A stretch of DNA of 44,765 nucleotides from positions 1 through 44,765 of the forward strand of contig MGTO01000135.1 of NCBI GenBank assembly GCA_001799485.1, written 5' to 3'. The position numbers were made by a program, and so were the translations under genes. This document shows, in pieces, positions 23,942 to 34,870 of this stretch (its first letter is position 1; every line of letters starts with the position of its first letter). The DNA is from Desulfuromonadales bacterium GWC2_61_20 (GTDB taxonomy: Bacteria; Desulfobacterota; Desulfuromonadia; Desulfuromonadales; UBA2197). The notes below the pieces were generated by a model, which saw only the letters and a program-made list of their open reading frames with translations, ran no database searches and had not been told where the DNA came from.

Positions 23942-25537
23942 TCAGACGCTCAGCCGGTTGATCGGGCGGCGATCCATGAAAAAATCGAAGAGCAGACGGG
24001 TGACGAAAATGGCGGTGAAGAGGGTCGTCAGAATCCCGATGCAGAGGGTCACGGCGAAGCCTTTTACCGGGCCGGTGCCGAACTGGAGGAGGACCAGGCC
24101 GGAGATCAGCGTGGTCACATTGGCATCGACGATGGTGATGAAGGCCTTGGCAAAGCCGGCATCGAGGGCCGCCTTGGCCCCTTTACCGAGGCGCAGCTCC
24201 TCACGGATCCGCTCGTAGATGAGGACGTTGGCGTCGACCGCCATCCCCAGGGTCAGGGCGATGCCGGCGATCCCCGGCAGGGTCAGGGTCGCCTTGAAGA
24301 GACTCAGCACGGCGAGAAGGAAGAGGAGGTTGAAGGCGAGGGCGACATTGGCCGCCAGGCCGGAGAGGCGGTAGTAGATTATCATCGCGACGATGACGAA
24401 GACCGCTGCCAGCAGTGCCGCCATGATCCCCTGGTGAATGGAGTCGGCGCCGAGGGAGGCGCCGACGGTGCGGTCTTCCAGGACCTTGACCGGGGCCAGC
24501 AACGAGCCGGCGCGCAGGATGATGGCGAGATCGGTCGCCTCCTGCTCGGTAAAGGAACCGCTGATCTGGGCACTACCGCCGGAGATGCGCTCGCGAATGA
24601 CCGGGGCCGAGTAGACCTTGTCGTCGAGGACGATGGCCATGCGCTTGCCGACGTTGGCGCCGGTGAGCTGGTCGAAGCGCTTGGCCCCGACCGGATTGAA
24701 GTCGATGGCGACATAGGGCTCGTTGAACTGGGTATTGATGCGAACCTGGGCATCGGCGAGGAGGTCGCCGGTGAGGGCGGTGCGTTCCTGCACGACGATG
24801 GGGGTTTCGCGGACGCTGCCATTGGGGTCGACACGCTTTTCGTAGAGAAGCTGCGCCCCGGCCGGAATCCGCCCCTTGACCGCCTCCTCGGGATTGACGT
24901 CGTCGAGGACCATCTTGAATTCAAGGCGGGCGGTCTGGCCGATGAGGGCTCTGGCGCGCGCGGGGTCTTTGAGTCCGGGGAGCTGGATGAGGATGCGATC
25001 TTCGCCCTGGCGCTGCAAGATCGGCTCGGAGACGCCGAACTGGTCGACGCGGTTGCGTATCGTTTCGATGGCCTGGCGCACGGCGAGGTCGCGGATATTG
25101 GCAATCTCGCGCGCGTCGAGGCGGTAGAGCCTGCGCACGAAAGCACCATCGGCACTTTCGCCGGCCGGCTGCAGAATGCCGACCTGGGCGGACATCAGCT
25201 TCTCCAGCTGGGCTGCGGTCTCGGCATCGTAAACCGTCACCGCCAGCTGTTCGGCGCCGACCCGCTCGACCCGTTTGAAGACCAGATCCTTCTCCTTCAA
25301 CACCCCTTCGACATGGTCGACCAGACTGTCGAGGCGACTGTCGACGGCCTTGTCGGTTTCCACCCCGAGGACGAGGTGCATGCCGCCTTGCAGATCGAGT
25401 CCGAGATGGATCGGGTCAAAGGATTTTACCCACCATTCCGGCAGACTGCTGCGCAGAAAGGTCGGGGCCAGGACGATCGCGGCGATGACCACCAAACCGG
25501 CGACCAGAAGGGACCGCATCTTGACGCTTTTGGACAT
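23942..25537 (-). CDS. secD: Protein translocase subunit SecD
   Basis: A 531-residue inner-membrane protein, partner of SecF. Seen: TM1 (LLVAGLVVIAAIVLAP), HLGLDLQGGMHLVLGVE (conserved first periplasmic motif), a large P1 periplasmic domain (about 40-350) with SEPILQRQGEDRILIQLPGL, and five C-terminal transmembrane segments with LTLGMAVDANVLIYERIREELR and ITIVDANVTTLISGLVLLQF. Length as in the family. First of the pair in the transcript, between yajC and secF. Confidence 0.98.
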   Translation of the reverse strand: MSKSVKMRSLLVAGLVVIAAIVLAPTFLRSSLPEWWVKSFDPIHLGLDLQGGMHLVLGVETDKAVDSRLDSLVDHVEGVLKEKDLVFKRVERVGAEQLAVTVYDAETAAQLEKLMSAQVGILQPAGESADGAFVRRLYRLDAREIANIRDLAVRQAIETIRNRVDQFGVSEPILQRQGEDRILIQLPGLKDPARARALIGQTARLEFKMVLDDVNPEEAVKGRIPAGAQLLYEKRVDPNGSVRETPIVVQERTALTGDLLADAQVRINTQFNEPYVAIDFNPVGAKRFDQLTGANVGKRMAIVLDDKVYSAPVIRERISGGSAQISGSFTEQEATDLAIILRAGSLLAPVKVLEDRTVGASLGADSIHQGIMAALLAAVFVIVAMIIYYRLSGLAANVALAFNLLFLLAVLSLFKATLTLPGIAGIALTLGMAVDANVLIYERIREELRLGKGAKAALDAGFAKAFITIVDANVTTLISGLVLLQFGTGPVKGFAVTLCIGILTTLFTAIFVTRLLFDFFMDRRPINRLSV

Positions 25538-25628
25538 GACAGCTCCGTTTTCTGTATGCAGAATCGAAAGAACCGCGACAAGCGCTGGGGGCAGGATCCG
25601 CCAGCGCCGCCGCAGTTATTGGCATCGA

Positions 25629-25940
25629 CTATTCGCTTTTAGCGGACATGACAGCGGAACGATTGTACTTGACCTTGACACCGGTGGCGATTTCCAGGGT
25701 GATGTACTCATCCTGCAGCGCGGCAATCTTGCCGTGCATGCCGCCGGCAGTCACGACCTGGTCGCCGACCTTGAGCCCCTCGACGAGAGCCTTGTGCTCC
25801 TTGGCCCGCTTCTGCTGGGGGCGAATAAGCAGAAAGTAGAAGATGGCGAACATGATGACCAGCATGATGATGCCGGAGTAGGGGTTGCCCTGCTGGGGGG
25901 CGGCGCCATTGCTGGCCATTGCAAATGCTTCGGATACCAT
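25629..25940 (-). CDS. yajC: Preprotein translocase subunit YajC
   Basis: A 103-residue single-pass protein of the SecDF-YajC complex. Seen: a transmembrane helix IIMLVIMFAIFYFLLIRPQQKRAKEH, then VEGLKVGDQVVTAGGMHGKIAALQDEYITLEIATGVKVKYNRSAV, the usual YajC signature. The start has aaggagg upstream. A small hairpin (CGCTGG/CCAGCG near 25584-25606) lies in the yajC-secD gap. Confidence 0.97.
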   Translation of the reverse strand: MVSEAFAMASNGAAPQQGNPYSGIIMLVIMFAIFYFLLIRPQQKRAKEHKALVEGLKVGDQVVTAGGMHGKIAALQDEYITLEIATGVKVKYNRSAVMSAKSE

Positions 25941-26015
25941 GTGGGAAGACCTCCTTGTAGGTGCTGAAATTGAACTGTTGCGTCTCGGAAACCGGACAAA
26001 CCGGTCGGCTGACGA

Positions 26016-27164
<1,149 letters not shown>

Positions 27165-28196
27165 CTAAAGAATAACCATGCTGTCGCCGTAGCTGAAAAA
27201 GCGGTAGCGCTCAAGCACCGCCTCCCGATACGCCTGGAGCAGCAGTTCCCGCCCGGCGAAGGCGCTGACCAGCATGAGCAGGGTCGAGCGGGGGAGGTGA
27301 AAATTGGTGATCATGGCGTCGACCAGGCGAAAACGGTAGCCGGGAAGAATGAAGAGGTCGGTCATCCCCTCTCCCGGGAGGAGTTCGCCCCCGACGTCGG
27401 CACCATGCTCGAGGGTGCGGGTGGTGGTGGTGCCGAGGGCAACAACCCGCCGTCCCTCGCGTTTGGCCCGGTTCACCGCCGTCGCCGTCGCCGCGGGAAT
27501 CAGATACGACTCCGCATGCATGCGATGGTTGCGCAGACCATCCTCGCGCACCGGGAGAAAGGTCCCCGGTCCGACATGCAGGGTGAGATTGCAGATCTCG
27601 ACCCCCCGGCGACGCAGTCGCTCAAGGAGCTCGGGGGTGAAGTGCAGCCCGGCGGTTGGCGCCGCCACCGCTCCAGGCGCCGCGGCAAAGACCGTCTGAT
27701 AGCGTTCCCGGTCAAGCTCCTCCGCCTCACGGCGAATGTAGGGAGGGAGAGGGATTTCCCCGGCCCGTTCCAGGGTCGCCAGGAAATCACCGACCCCCTC
27801 AAAGCGCACACGACGCAGGTCGTCGTCAGCGCCGTCGAGAACCGTCGCGACCACCCCTTCCGCCAGATGCAGACGTGAGCCGGGGCGGGGCGGTTTGGAA
27901 CTGCGGGTCAGGCAACCCCAGATCTCCTCAGCCCCGGGATAACGGCGGACGAGAAAAACCTCGATATGTCCGCCCGAGTCCTTGAACCCGTGAAGTCGCG
28001 CCGGAATCACCCGGGTGTCATTGACGACCAGCAGGTCACCGGCGCCAAGGATCGATGCAATCGCGGGGAAGGCCTCGTGGCGCAAAGTTGCGGTCTTCCG
28101 GTCGAGGACGAGCAGGCGCGAAGCGTCACGTCGCGCCAGGGGCGTCTGGGCGATCAACGCTTCCGGCAGTTCGAAGTCGAAATCGCTCAGTTGCAC
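27165..28196 (-). CDS. queA: S-adenosylmethionine:tRNA ribosyltransferase-isomerase
   Basis: A 343-residue enzyme that adds the ribosyl part of S-adenosylmethionine to preQ1-tRNA, giving epoxyqueuosine. Seen: QLSDFDFELPEALIAQTPLARRDASRLLVLDR, VVNDTRVIPARLHG, PLPPYIRREAEELDRERYQT, AAPTAGLHFTPELLERL, HVGPGTFLPVRED and TNFHLPRSTLLMLVSAFAG, all family blocks. The GTG at 28196 is the best start (GGGGA upstream, family-conserved first residues); the frame extends upstream to 28235. It heads the queA-tgt-yajC-secDF transcript. A -35-like TTGACT lies upstream, but no good -10 was found. Confidence 0.96.
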   Translation of the reverse strand: MQLSDFDFELPEALIAQTPLARRDASRLLVLDRKTATLRHEAFPAIASILGAGDLLVVNDTRVIPARLHGFKDSGGHIEVFLVRRYPGAEEIWGCLTRSSKPPRPGSRLHLAEGVVATVLDGADDDLRRVRFEGVGDFLATLERAGEIPLPPYIRREAEELDRERYQTVFAAAPGAVAAPTAGLHFTPELLERLRRRGVEICNLTLHVGPGTFLPVREDGLRNHRMHAESYLIPAATATAVNRAKREGRRVVALGTTTTRTLEHGADVGGELLPGEGMTDLFILPGYRFRLVDAMITNFHLPRSTLLMLVSAFAGRELLLQAYREAVLERYRFFSYGDSMVIL

Positions 28197-28771
28197 AACC
28201 GGTAATCCCCTTTTTTCAGCGTACAAAACAACCACAACTGTCGCGCGAAGTCAACGCTTTTAACCTCGCGGACAGCGGTCCTGCATGCGGCCAAGGGAGG
28301 GGAAACGGCACATTCTCCCGACAATCCAGGGGGCACAACTGGGCAAGCAGAAATCGAGCCCTCGCCACACCCTCTCCGCCACCCCCCCGACATGCATGAG
28401 GCAATTCTAACTTCTCGTCACATAACGATTTTCTGGCCAGGAAATTGCAAAACTGCCTGCGGCCAGAGTTGTGTTCCCGACAAGGGCAGGCGCATCTTAG
28501 GGACTCCCCCTGCACCTGTCAAGGGGAGAAGGCGGCGCGTAGCGTTGGCGTTGACCTTGACGCCTGCATTGACCTGCCCCGTCACTACGTGGCACTGTTG
28601 CAGGGGAGGTAAGCATGCCGGGCAAACTCCGTCATTTGCAGCAGGGCCTCGGCTTTTCACAAGGCCGAGCGCTTGCTCCCCGCCGAAGGACGAGCAACGA
28701 CATCGGTATCCGGTTGGCAGCAACGTTGGCGGAAGCATGCAGAAATCAACAAAGGTCATAAGCGGGCCGGA
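28197..28771. other. Long non-coding stretch between divergent genes
   Basis: About 575 bp with no convincing gene between queA (minus) and the HD-GYP gene (plus). It must hold both promoters. Three TTGAC- hexamers occur at 28551, 28557 and 28569, without a good -10 at normal spacing. A hairpin, CTCGGC (28648-28653) with GCCGAG (28664-28669), lies in the leader of the HD-GYP gene, near repeated TTGGCAG/GTTGGCGG-like runs, so part may be a structured leader. The segment 28351-28381 resembles a tRNA-Ser 3' end but is not a tRNA. Confidence 0.4.
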
Positions 28772-30811
28772 ATGAACTCCCTGAAAGTCAAAATCCTCGG
28801 CCTCATGGCCACCATTCTCATCCTGACGGTCAGTCTCGAGGTCTGGCACCATCTTGACGCCCAGAAATCGATGTTGAGCCAGCTCGCCCAGGAGAACGGG
28901 CGGGTTTTGGCCGAAATCGTCCGCAGCAGCGTCATCACCAACATGGCCAACGGCCAGAATCCCGAGGTGGCGCGCATTCTCGAAAAAATTTCCGCCGAAA
29001 AGTCCATTGCCGGGGCCAAGATCTTCGACGAGACCGGGCGCATCATGGTCTCGGCCAATGGCGATGAGATCGGCGACCTTGTGCAAACCAGCGATCTTTT
29101 GGCCTACCGCGCCCAGAAAACCAGCTTCACCGACACGCACGGCCATGAGGATCTCTTCAAGACCATTATCCCCATCGAAAACGCGCCAGCCTGTCACCGT
29201 TGCCACGACGCCGAGACCAAGGTCCTGGGCGTCCTCGCCGTCCATCTTTCCCTCTCCGAACTGGGCGCCATGCAGGCTCAGGCCCGGCAGACCACCATCC
29301 TCTCGGCCCTGGCCATGCTGGCCGTCCTGATTCTGGCCATTTCCGGCTTTGTCATCTTCTACGTCGACTCCCCCATTCGCCGGCTGGTCACCTCCATGAC
29401 CCGGGTCGAGGAGGGGGACTTCGCGGCGGCGCAACTGACCATCGACAGCTCCGACGAAATGGCACAGCTCTCGGAAAAGTTCAATCGCATGGTCGGACGT
29501 CTCAAGCAACTCATGGAGAGTACCGTCAACCACGAACGCGAACTCGCCATCAGTCAGCAAAAGCTGGCCCACCATGACGAAATCTTCAACATGAACATCA
29601 CCCTTGAGGAGCGGCTCAAGGAGATCGAATATCTCAATATCAGCCTGGAGGAACGGATCGAGGAGATCGAGGAGGCCAGCTACAAAATCACCGACCTCGC
29701 CAGCGACCTCGAAAGCAAGAACACCACCCTGGAACAGGTGGTATCGCGCCTTTCCGCTCTCTACAAGATGGGCCTGGCGATCAACTCGACCATGGAGCAG
29801 GACAAGCTTTTCGATCTCCTCATTCGCAAGACCAACGCGACCCTGAAAGCGCGCATCGGCTACATCCTCCTTCTCGATGGCGAGCGGCAGAGCATGCGGG
29901 TCGGGGCGGTGGTCGGCACCCCGGAGGAAATCGACCGGCAAACGCGCATTCCCCTCAAGCCGGGGGGGGTCTCCTACTGGGTCGTCGAAAACCGCCAGCC
30001 GGTGCTGCTGCAGAATTTCGACGAGGCCCAGGACTTCACCAAGATGAGCCGCCTCGGCTTTCTCCGCGAAACGGTCATCTGCGCGCCGTTGATCGTCAAG
30101 GATGAAGTCATCGGCACCATCACCATTGCCAACCGTCTCGACGGCGGCAGCTTCACTCCCGAAGATCTCGAACTCCTCACCACCATTGCCGCCCAGGCCT
30201 CTGTCGCCATCAAGAACGCCCAGCTCTACGAGGAACAGCAGTCAACCTACCTCAGCACCGTGCAAGCCCTGGTTTCGGCGGTCGAGGCGAGCGATGCCTA
30301 TACGCGCGGCCACTCCGAGCGCGTGACCCGCTACAGTCTGGCCCTCGGCCGTGCCCTCGAACTCCCCCATGATGCCCTCAAACGGCTGGAACATGCCGCC
30401 GTCCTCCATGATATCGGCAAGATCGGTATCGACATTTCCCTGCTCCATAAAAAGGGCCAGCTCTCGCCCGAGGATTTCGCCCTGCTCCAGCAACATCCCC
30501 TGATCGGGGTCCGCATTCTCGACCCCATCGTCTTTCTCAAGGGAGTTCGCGAAATCATTGTCCAGCATCACGAGCGCTATGACGGTCGTGGCTACCCCCT
30601 GGGGGTCGGGGGGATCGAGATCCTCACCGAAGCACGCATTCTCGCCGTTGCCGACACCTATGACGCCATGACCTCCGATCGCCCTTATCGCAGCGCCCTG
30701 AGCCAGGAAGTCGCCCTGCAGGAGATTCGCGACCATGCCGGCAGCCAATTCGACCCCCACGTCGCCGAGGCGTTTTTGAGTCTCTGCGCTCGCGGTGAAC
30801 TTCACACCTGA
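28772..30811 (+). CDS. HD-GYP c-di-GMP phosphodiesterase with heme motif
   Basis: A 679-residue membrane sensor. Order: TM1 (about 7-24), periplasmic sensory domain (25-175) with the c-type heme motif CHRCH (Cys141-His145), TM2 (176-198), HAMP (about 199-250), coiled coil with repeated LEERLKEIEYLNISLEERIE, GAF (about 340-500) and HD-GYP (505-670). HD-GYP residues are present: LHDIGKIGI (His546, Asp547), HHERYDGRGYP (599-609). The domain hydrolyses c-di-GMP. A heme in the periplasmic part would let redox state or a gas control activity, as in heme-bearing sensors of Geobacter. The start at 28772 begins with the first TM; the open frame extends upstream to 28673. Confidence 0.9.
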   Translation: MNSLKVKILGLMATILILTVSLEVWHHLDAQKSMLSQLAQENGRVLAEIVRSSVITNMANGQNPEVARILEKISAEKSIAGAKIFDETGRIMVSANGDEIGDLVQTSDLLAYRAQKTSFTDTHGHEDLFKTIIPIENAPACHRCHDAETKVLGVLAVHLSLSELGAMQAQARQTTILSALAMLAVLILAISGFVIFYVDSPIRRLVTSMTRVEEGDFAAAQLTIDSSDEMAQLSEKFNRMVGRLKQLMESTVNHERELAISQQKLAHHDEIFNMNITLEERLKEIEYLNISLEERIEEIEEASYKITDLASDLESKNTTLEQVVSRLSALYKMGLAINSTMEQDKLFDLLIRKTNATLKARIGYILLLDGERQSMRVGAVVGTPEEIDRQTRIPLKPGGVSYWVVENRQPVLLQNFDEAQDFTKMSRLGFLRETVICAPLIVKDEVIGTITIANRLDGGSFTPEDLELLTTIAAQASVAIKNAQLYEEQQSTYLSTVQALVSAVEASDAYTRGHSERVTRYSLALGRALELPHDALKRLEHAAVLHDIGKIGIDISLLHKKGQLSPEDFALLQQHPLIGVRILDPIVFLKGVREIIVQHHERYDGRGYPLGVGGIEILTEARILAVADTYDAMTSDRPYRSALSQEVALQEIRDHAGSQFDPHVAEAFLSLCARGELHT

Positions 30812-30827
30812 CCGTAGAGGGGGGCAC

Positions 30828-33044
30828 ATGTCCATCCGCCAGCCGGGCTCCTTCTCGGGACTCTCCCTGCGCAGCAAGATCCTTTTCCCTTTTTTTGTCA
30901 TCCTCGTCATCCTCGGCCTGGTGGCGTCGGTGGGGTCCCTGGCCCTCATCCGCAGTGCCTTGCTGCAAACCGTCGACGACCGCCTCCTCGCCTATCAGGA
31001 TGTGGTCTATCGCGAGATCAAGCAACAGGAAATTCTCCTCTCGACCTACGCTACTAACTTGCAGTATCTGGAGGCGGCGGGAGCGGCAGGGTCGCCCGAG
31101 CTCTTGGTGCTGCGCGACGAACTCTACGCCAGCCTGGCCCAGGCGCAAATTTCCGTCACCCTGTTCCCCCCCGGCTATCAACGGCAGATCACCTCCTCGA
31201 CCCTGCGCGCCCTCCTCGATCAGGCCGTCAGCAGCGGCAAACCACGCTTTCGCTTCACTGCCGACAGCGGGCCCAATCCTGCCCTCTGTATCGCCGCGCC
31301 CCTCAGCCGCAAAGGCCAACTGCGCGGCATCCTGCTGCTGCAATCGCCGATGGACCCGGCCTTTCTGCGCCAACTTGGCCGCCCCTTCGAGGCTGAAACC
31401 TTTCTCCTCTCCCTCAGTGGGGAAACCCTCTCCGCCAGCAATGCCGAGCTGAACCCGCCGGAGTTGAACGGCGCGGAAATGGCGGCGGTCATCTCCGGGG
31501 ACCGCCTTTTCAAGGATCTGGGTGAGACCCCCCCCCACCGTCACCTGATTCAGGCTATCGCCCTCGGTACCACCGACATGGTCCTGGTGAGCAGTGAACT
31601 CCCTACCCGCCACCTCGACCTCCTCGTCACCACCCTGGCCACCCGCGCCGGGCTCACTATTTTCCTCGCCCTGGTTCTCGGCAGCCTCGTGTACTATCGC
31701 ATCATCCGCCAGATCATGGCCCCCCTCAAGGAGCTCCTGGCGGCGACGCGGGCCGTCAGTGGCGGCGATCTGCACTATCGCGTGCGCACCGATGGCCATG
31801 GCGAACTCGGCCGACTCGGGGCAGCTTTCAACGCCATGCTCGAACAGCTCGGCGGTCTGTACGAAGAACGGGTTGCCCGTGAGAAAGTTCAGGTCGCCAG
31901 CGAAGACGAGGTACGCTTTCGCGGCATCCTCGAGCAAAAAAACCTCGAAATCGAGCGGACCAACCGCGAGCTCAAGGCCCATCTGCGCGAACTCTCCGCC
32001 CTCTTTCAGATCAATCAGTCGATGATCACCACCCTCGACCTGCAGGTCCTCTTCGACCGGACCCTCAACACCCTCAGGGATCTGCTCCTCTGCCGCGAGA
32101 TGGTCCTCCTCCTTTACCAGCCCGGCTCCGAAGAGCTGGTGGTGCACAAATCCATCGGCATCGATGCCGAGGTGCTCAAGGGGATGCACTTCACTTTCAC
32201 GGAGGGGATTACCGGACTGGCGGCGCGGACCCGGGAATTGCAGTACGTCCGGGATGTGGGGAAGGAGAGTCGTTACATTCACTACAAAAGCAGGATGGTC
32301 GGAACCGGCTCCATGGTGTCGATGCCGTTAACCTTCAAGCAGGGCCTGGTCGGGGTCCTCAATCTGCACAAGGAGCGTCCCGGCGCCTTCACCGATTCCG
32401 AGCTCAAGATCATCCAGTCCGCCGGCAACCAGCTCGCCATCGCCATCGAAAACACCCAGCTCTACGAGAAAACCCGGGCCCTGTCCAATACCGACGAACT
32501 CACCGGACTTGCCAATCGCCGCTATTTCCACGAAATCCTCAAGCGTGAATTGACCCAGTCCGGCCGCTATCAGTCGAGCTTCAGCATCATCATGATCGAC
32601 ATCGATTTTTTCAAGGAGTTCAATGACACCCACGGTCACCTCAACGGCGATGTCGCCCTGCGCAAGGTAGCGGCCCTGATGTTGCAAAATACCCGCGGCA
32701 TCGATCTCGTCGCCCGTTTCGGCGGCGAAGAATTCATCATCCTCCTCCCCAAAACGGTCCGTGAGGGGGCCCACGCCGCCGCCGAGAAGCTGCGCCTGTG
32801 TGTCGCCGCCGAAGCCATCCCCCTGGCAGGGGGGGTCGAGAATGTCACCAACCTCACCATCTCCCTCGGACTCGCCGAATTTCCCGGCGACTGCAAGGAT
32901 ATTTACGAACTCATCGACCTCGCCGACCGCGCCCTCTATCTGGCCAAGGAGCGGGGGCGCAATCGCACCGTCGTCTGGAGCAACGATCTGGCCCACCCCT
33001 CTCTCTCCGGCGGGAGGGCACGGCACAACCTGCTCACCGATTGA
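30828..33044 (+). CDS. Diguanylate cyclase, membrane sensor with GAF
   Basis: A 738-residue protein making c-di-GMP from GTP. Order: TM1 (ILFPFFVILVILGLVASVGSL), a periplasmic domain of about 240 residues, TM2 (LTIFLALVLGSLVYYRII), HAMP, GAF (about 390-545) and GGDEF (about 560-720). The active site reads GGEEF (632-636) with the inhibitory I-site R-G-I-D at 623-626, five residues before, so product feedback is expected. It starts 16 bp after the HD-GYP gene with a gaggggggc ribosome-binding site. The two likely form an operon of opposite activities. ATG 30828 was chosen over an upstream start at 30795. Confidence 0.93.
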   Translation: MSIRQPGSFSGLSLRSKILFPFFVILVILGLVASVGSLALIRSALLQTVDDRLLAYQDVVYREIKQQEILLSTYATNLQYLEAAGAAGSPELLVLRDELYASLAQAQISVTLFPPGYQRQITSSTLRALLDQAVSSGKPRFRFTADSGPNPALCIAAPLSRKGQLRGILLLQSPMDPAFLRQLGRPFEAETFLLSLSGETLSASNAELNPPELNGAEMAAVISGDRLFKDLGETPPHRHLIQAIALGTTDMVLVSSELPTRHLDLLVTTLATRAGLTIFLALVLGSLVYYRIIRQIMAPLKELLAATRAVSGGDLHYRVRTDGHGELGRLGAAFNAMLEQLGGLYEERVAREKVQVASEDEVRFRGILEQKNLEIERTNRELKAHLRELSALFQINQSMITTLDLQVLFDRTLNTLRDLLLCREMVLLLYQPGSEELVVHKSIGIDAEVLKGMHFTFTEGITGLAARTRELQYVRDVGKESRYIHYKSRMVGTGSMVSMPLTFKQGLVGVLNLHKERPGAFTDSELKIIQSAGNQLAIAIENTQLYEKTRALSNTDELTGLANRRYFHEILKRELTQSGRYQSSFSIIMIDIDFFKEFNDTHGHLNGDVALRKVAALMLQNTRGIDLVARFGGEEFIILLPKTVREGAHAAAEKLRLCVAAEAIPLAGGVENVTNLTISLGLAEFPGDCKDIYELIDLADRALYLAKERGRNRTVVWSNDLAHPSLSGGRARHNLLTD

Positions 33045-33095
33045 CCCTGTCCCTTATCGTCTCTCCCTGCCCCGCCCCCCTCCCCCCTTTGTCCC

Positions 33096-34823
33096 TCACT
33101 CTCGCAACAACTCGGCCCCGTCCCGCTCCCGCCCGCAGCGCCGTAAGGCGGCGCGGATATCGGCCCGGCTGGTCGGCAGATGCCAGAGGAGAAGGGCCTT
33201 CTGCATCCGCCGTTCCTCCGGCGCACGCGGCACATGCACTTTCTCCCCGGTTTGTGGATCGCACCCGGTGTAGTAGATGCAGGTCGCCAGGGTGCCGGGG
33301 GTCGGGGTGAATTCCTGCACCTGTTCGACTCGCAATTGCTGGCGTTTGAGATAAAGAGCGACATCGATCATGTCACTAAGAGTGCTTCCGGGATGACTGG
33401 AGATGAAATAGGGGATCACCGCCTGGCGCAACTTGAGCTTCAGACTTCCTTCGCGAAAGCGCTGCAGAAAGGCAGTGAGCACCTCGGGGCCGGGCTTGCG
33501 CATGACCCGGGTGACGTTTTTGGCCGTCGACTCCGGGGCGATCTTGAGGAGACCGCCGACGTGATGGGCAAGGAGAGCTGCGAAATAGGCCGGCTGCCGC
33601 AAGAGGAGGTCGTGGCGCACCCCGGAGGCGACAAAGACGTGGCGCACCCCGGGCACTTTGCGCACCGCGGCGAGAAGACCGACGGCGGCGCTGTCATCGA
33701 CAACGAGGTGGGGGCAGATTTCGGGATAGAGGCAGCCCGGGCGGCGGCAACGTTCCTGCACCTCCGGGCGGCGGCAGCGCAGACCGTACATGTTGGCGGT
33801 GGGACCGCCGACATCGCTGAGGGTGCCGCGAAAATCGGGATGGCCGGCCAGGCGGGCGACCTCGGCCAGGATCGAGGCGGTGGAGCGGGACTGGATGACC
33901 TTCCCCTGGTGGGCGGTGATGGCGCAAAAAGCACAGCCGCCGGCGCAGCCGCGATGGGCGGTGATGGAGAATCGGATCTGCTCGAAGGCGGGGATTTTTT
34001 CCGTGTAGACCGGATGGGGGCGGCGGACGAAGGGCAAGGTGTAGATCCCGTCGAGAGCCGCTTCGTCGAGGGGAAGAGCCGGCGGATTGACCACAACCCA
34101 GCGCCCACCATGCTGTTGCAATAACGGCCGCCCGCACCAGGGGTTGGCTTCGGCTTCGGCGAGACGAAAGGCTTCGCCATAAGCACTGCGATCGGCCGCG
34201 ACGGTCTCGAAGGCCGGCAGCTCGATGGCCTCTCCCTCCGGTTTCACCGAAACGACGCGAGCCGTGCCGGGGATATCGCCAAGATCGGCCAGGGTCGCCC
34301 CGGCGGCAAGACGTGCGGCGATGGTGAGGAGCGGGTTTTCGCCCATGCCGAAGACAAGGAGATCGGCCTTGCTGTCGACGAGAATGGAGCGGCGGACGGC
34401 GTTGTCCCAGTAATCGTAGTGGGCCAGGCGCCGCAAACTCCCCTCGATCCCGCCGATGATCACCGGCACTCCCTTGAGGGCACCCTTGACCGCGGCGGTA
34501 TAGGCAATCAGGGCCCGGTTGGGACGGGCGCCGCTCACTCCGCCCGGAGTATAGGCATCGTCGTTACGGACTTTCTTGGCGGCGGTGTAATGGCTGACCA
34601 TGGAGTCCATGGCTCCGGCGGAGATGGCGACAAAGAGACGCGGCCGGCCCATGGCGCGCAGCGCCTCGGGATTGCGCCAGTCGGGTTGGGCGAGGATGCC
34701 GACGCGATAGCCTGCGGCTTCGAGGAGGCGAGCCAGGAGCGGCACACCAAAGGCGGGATGGTCGATATAGGCGTCCCCGGAGATAAAGAGGACGTCAAGC
34801 TCGTCCCACCCCCGCGCCGCCAT
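33096..34823 (-). CDS. YgiQ family radical SAM protein
   Basis: A 575-residue cytosolic radical SAM protein of the YgiQ (UPF0313) family. Seen: RGWDELDVLFISGDAYIDHPAFGVPLLARLLEAAGY, YTPGGVSGARPNRALI, PVIIGGIEGSLRRLAHYDYW, the cluster motif CAGGCAFC, FISSHPGSTLSDMID and QEFTPTPGTLATCIYYTG. Reaction unknown. YgiQ proteins usually begin about ten residues earlier (FLPICRAD precedes the ATG in the same frame), but no ATG, GTG or TTG exists there; either ATG 34823 or an unusual CTG is used. The DUF6485 gene lies 47 bp upstream, a frequent pairing in related genomes by recollection. Confidence 0.92.
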   Translation of the reverse strand: MAARGWDELDVLFISGDAYIDHPAFGVPLLARLLEAAGYRVGILAQPDWRNPEALRAMGRPRLFVAISAGAMDSMVSHYTAAKKVRNDDAYTPGGVSGARPNRALIAYTAAVKGALKGVPVIIGGIEGSLRRLAHYDYWDNAVRRSILVDSKADLLVFGMGENPLLTIAARLAAGATLADLGDIPGTARVVSVKPEGEAIELPAFETVAADRSAYGEAFRLAEAEANPWCGRPLLQQHGGRWVVVNPPALPLDEAALDGIYTLPFVRRPHPVYTEKIPAFEQIRFSITAHRGCAGGCAFCAITAHQGKVIQSRSTASILAEVARLAGHPDFRGTLSDVGGPTANMYGLRCRRPEVQERCRRPGCLYPEICPHLVVDDSAAVGLLAAVRKVPGVRHVFVASGVRHDLLLRQPAYFAALLAHHVGGLLKIAPESTAKNVTRVMRKPGPEVLTAFLQRFREGSLKLKLRQAVIPYFISSHPGSTLSDMIDVALYLKRQQLRVEQVQEFTPTPGTLATCIYYTGCDPQTGEKVHVPRAPEERRMQKALLLWHLPTSRADIRAALRRCGRERDGAELLRE

Positions 34824-34870
34824 GTCGGCGCGGCAGATGGGGAGAAAGGTGCACGGGGCCGCGGCGGCGT

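Noticed and set aside
28351-28381. Segment resembling the 3' end of a tRNA-Ser (ends CCCTCTCCGCCA)
   Set aside because: No 5' half, anticodon arm or proper T-loop pairing was found; at most a chance match or relic.
28590-28602. TGGCAC...TTGCA resembling a sigma-54 promoter
   Set aside because: The GG and GC dinucleotides are 7 bases apart, not the required 10.
28611-28730. GGGCAAAC and a late CGGTATCCGGTTGGC that recall a GEMM c-di-GMP riboswitch
   Set aside because: The required GACGCAAAGCC and the tetraloop P2 stem are absent, so it does not fit the consensus.
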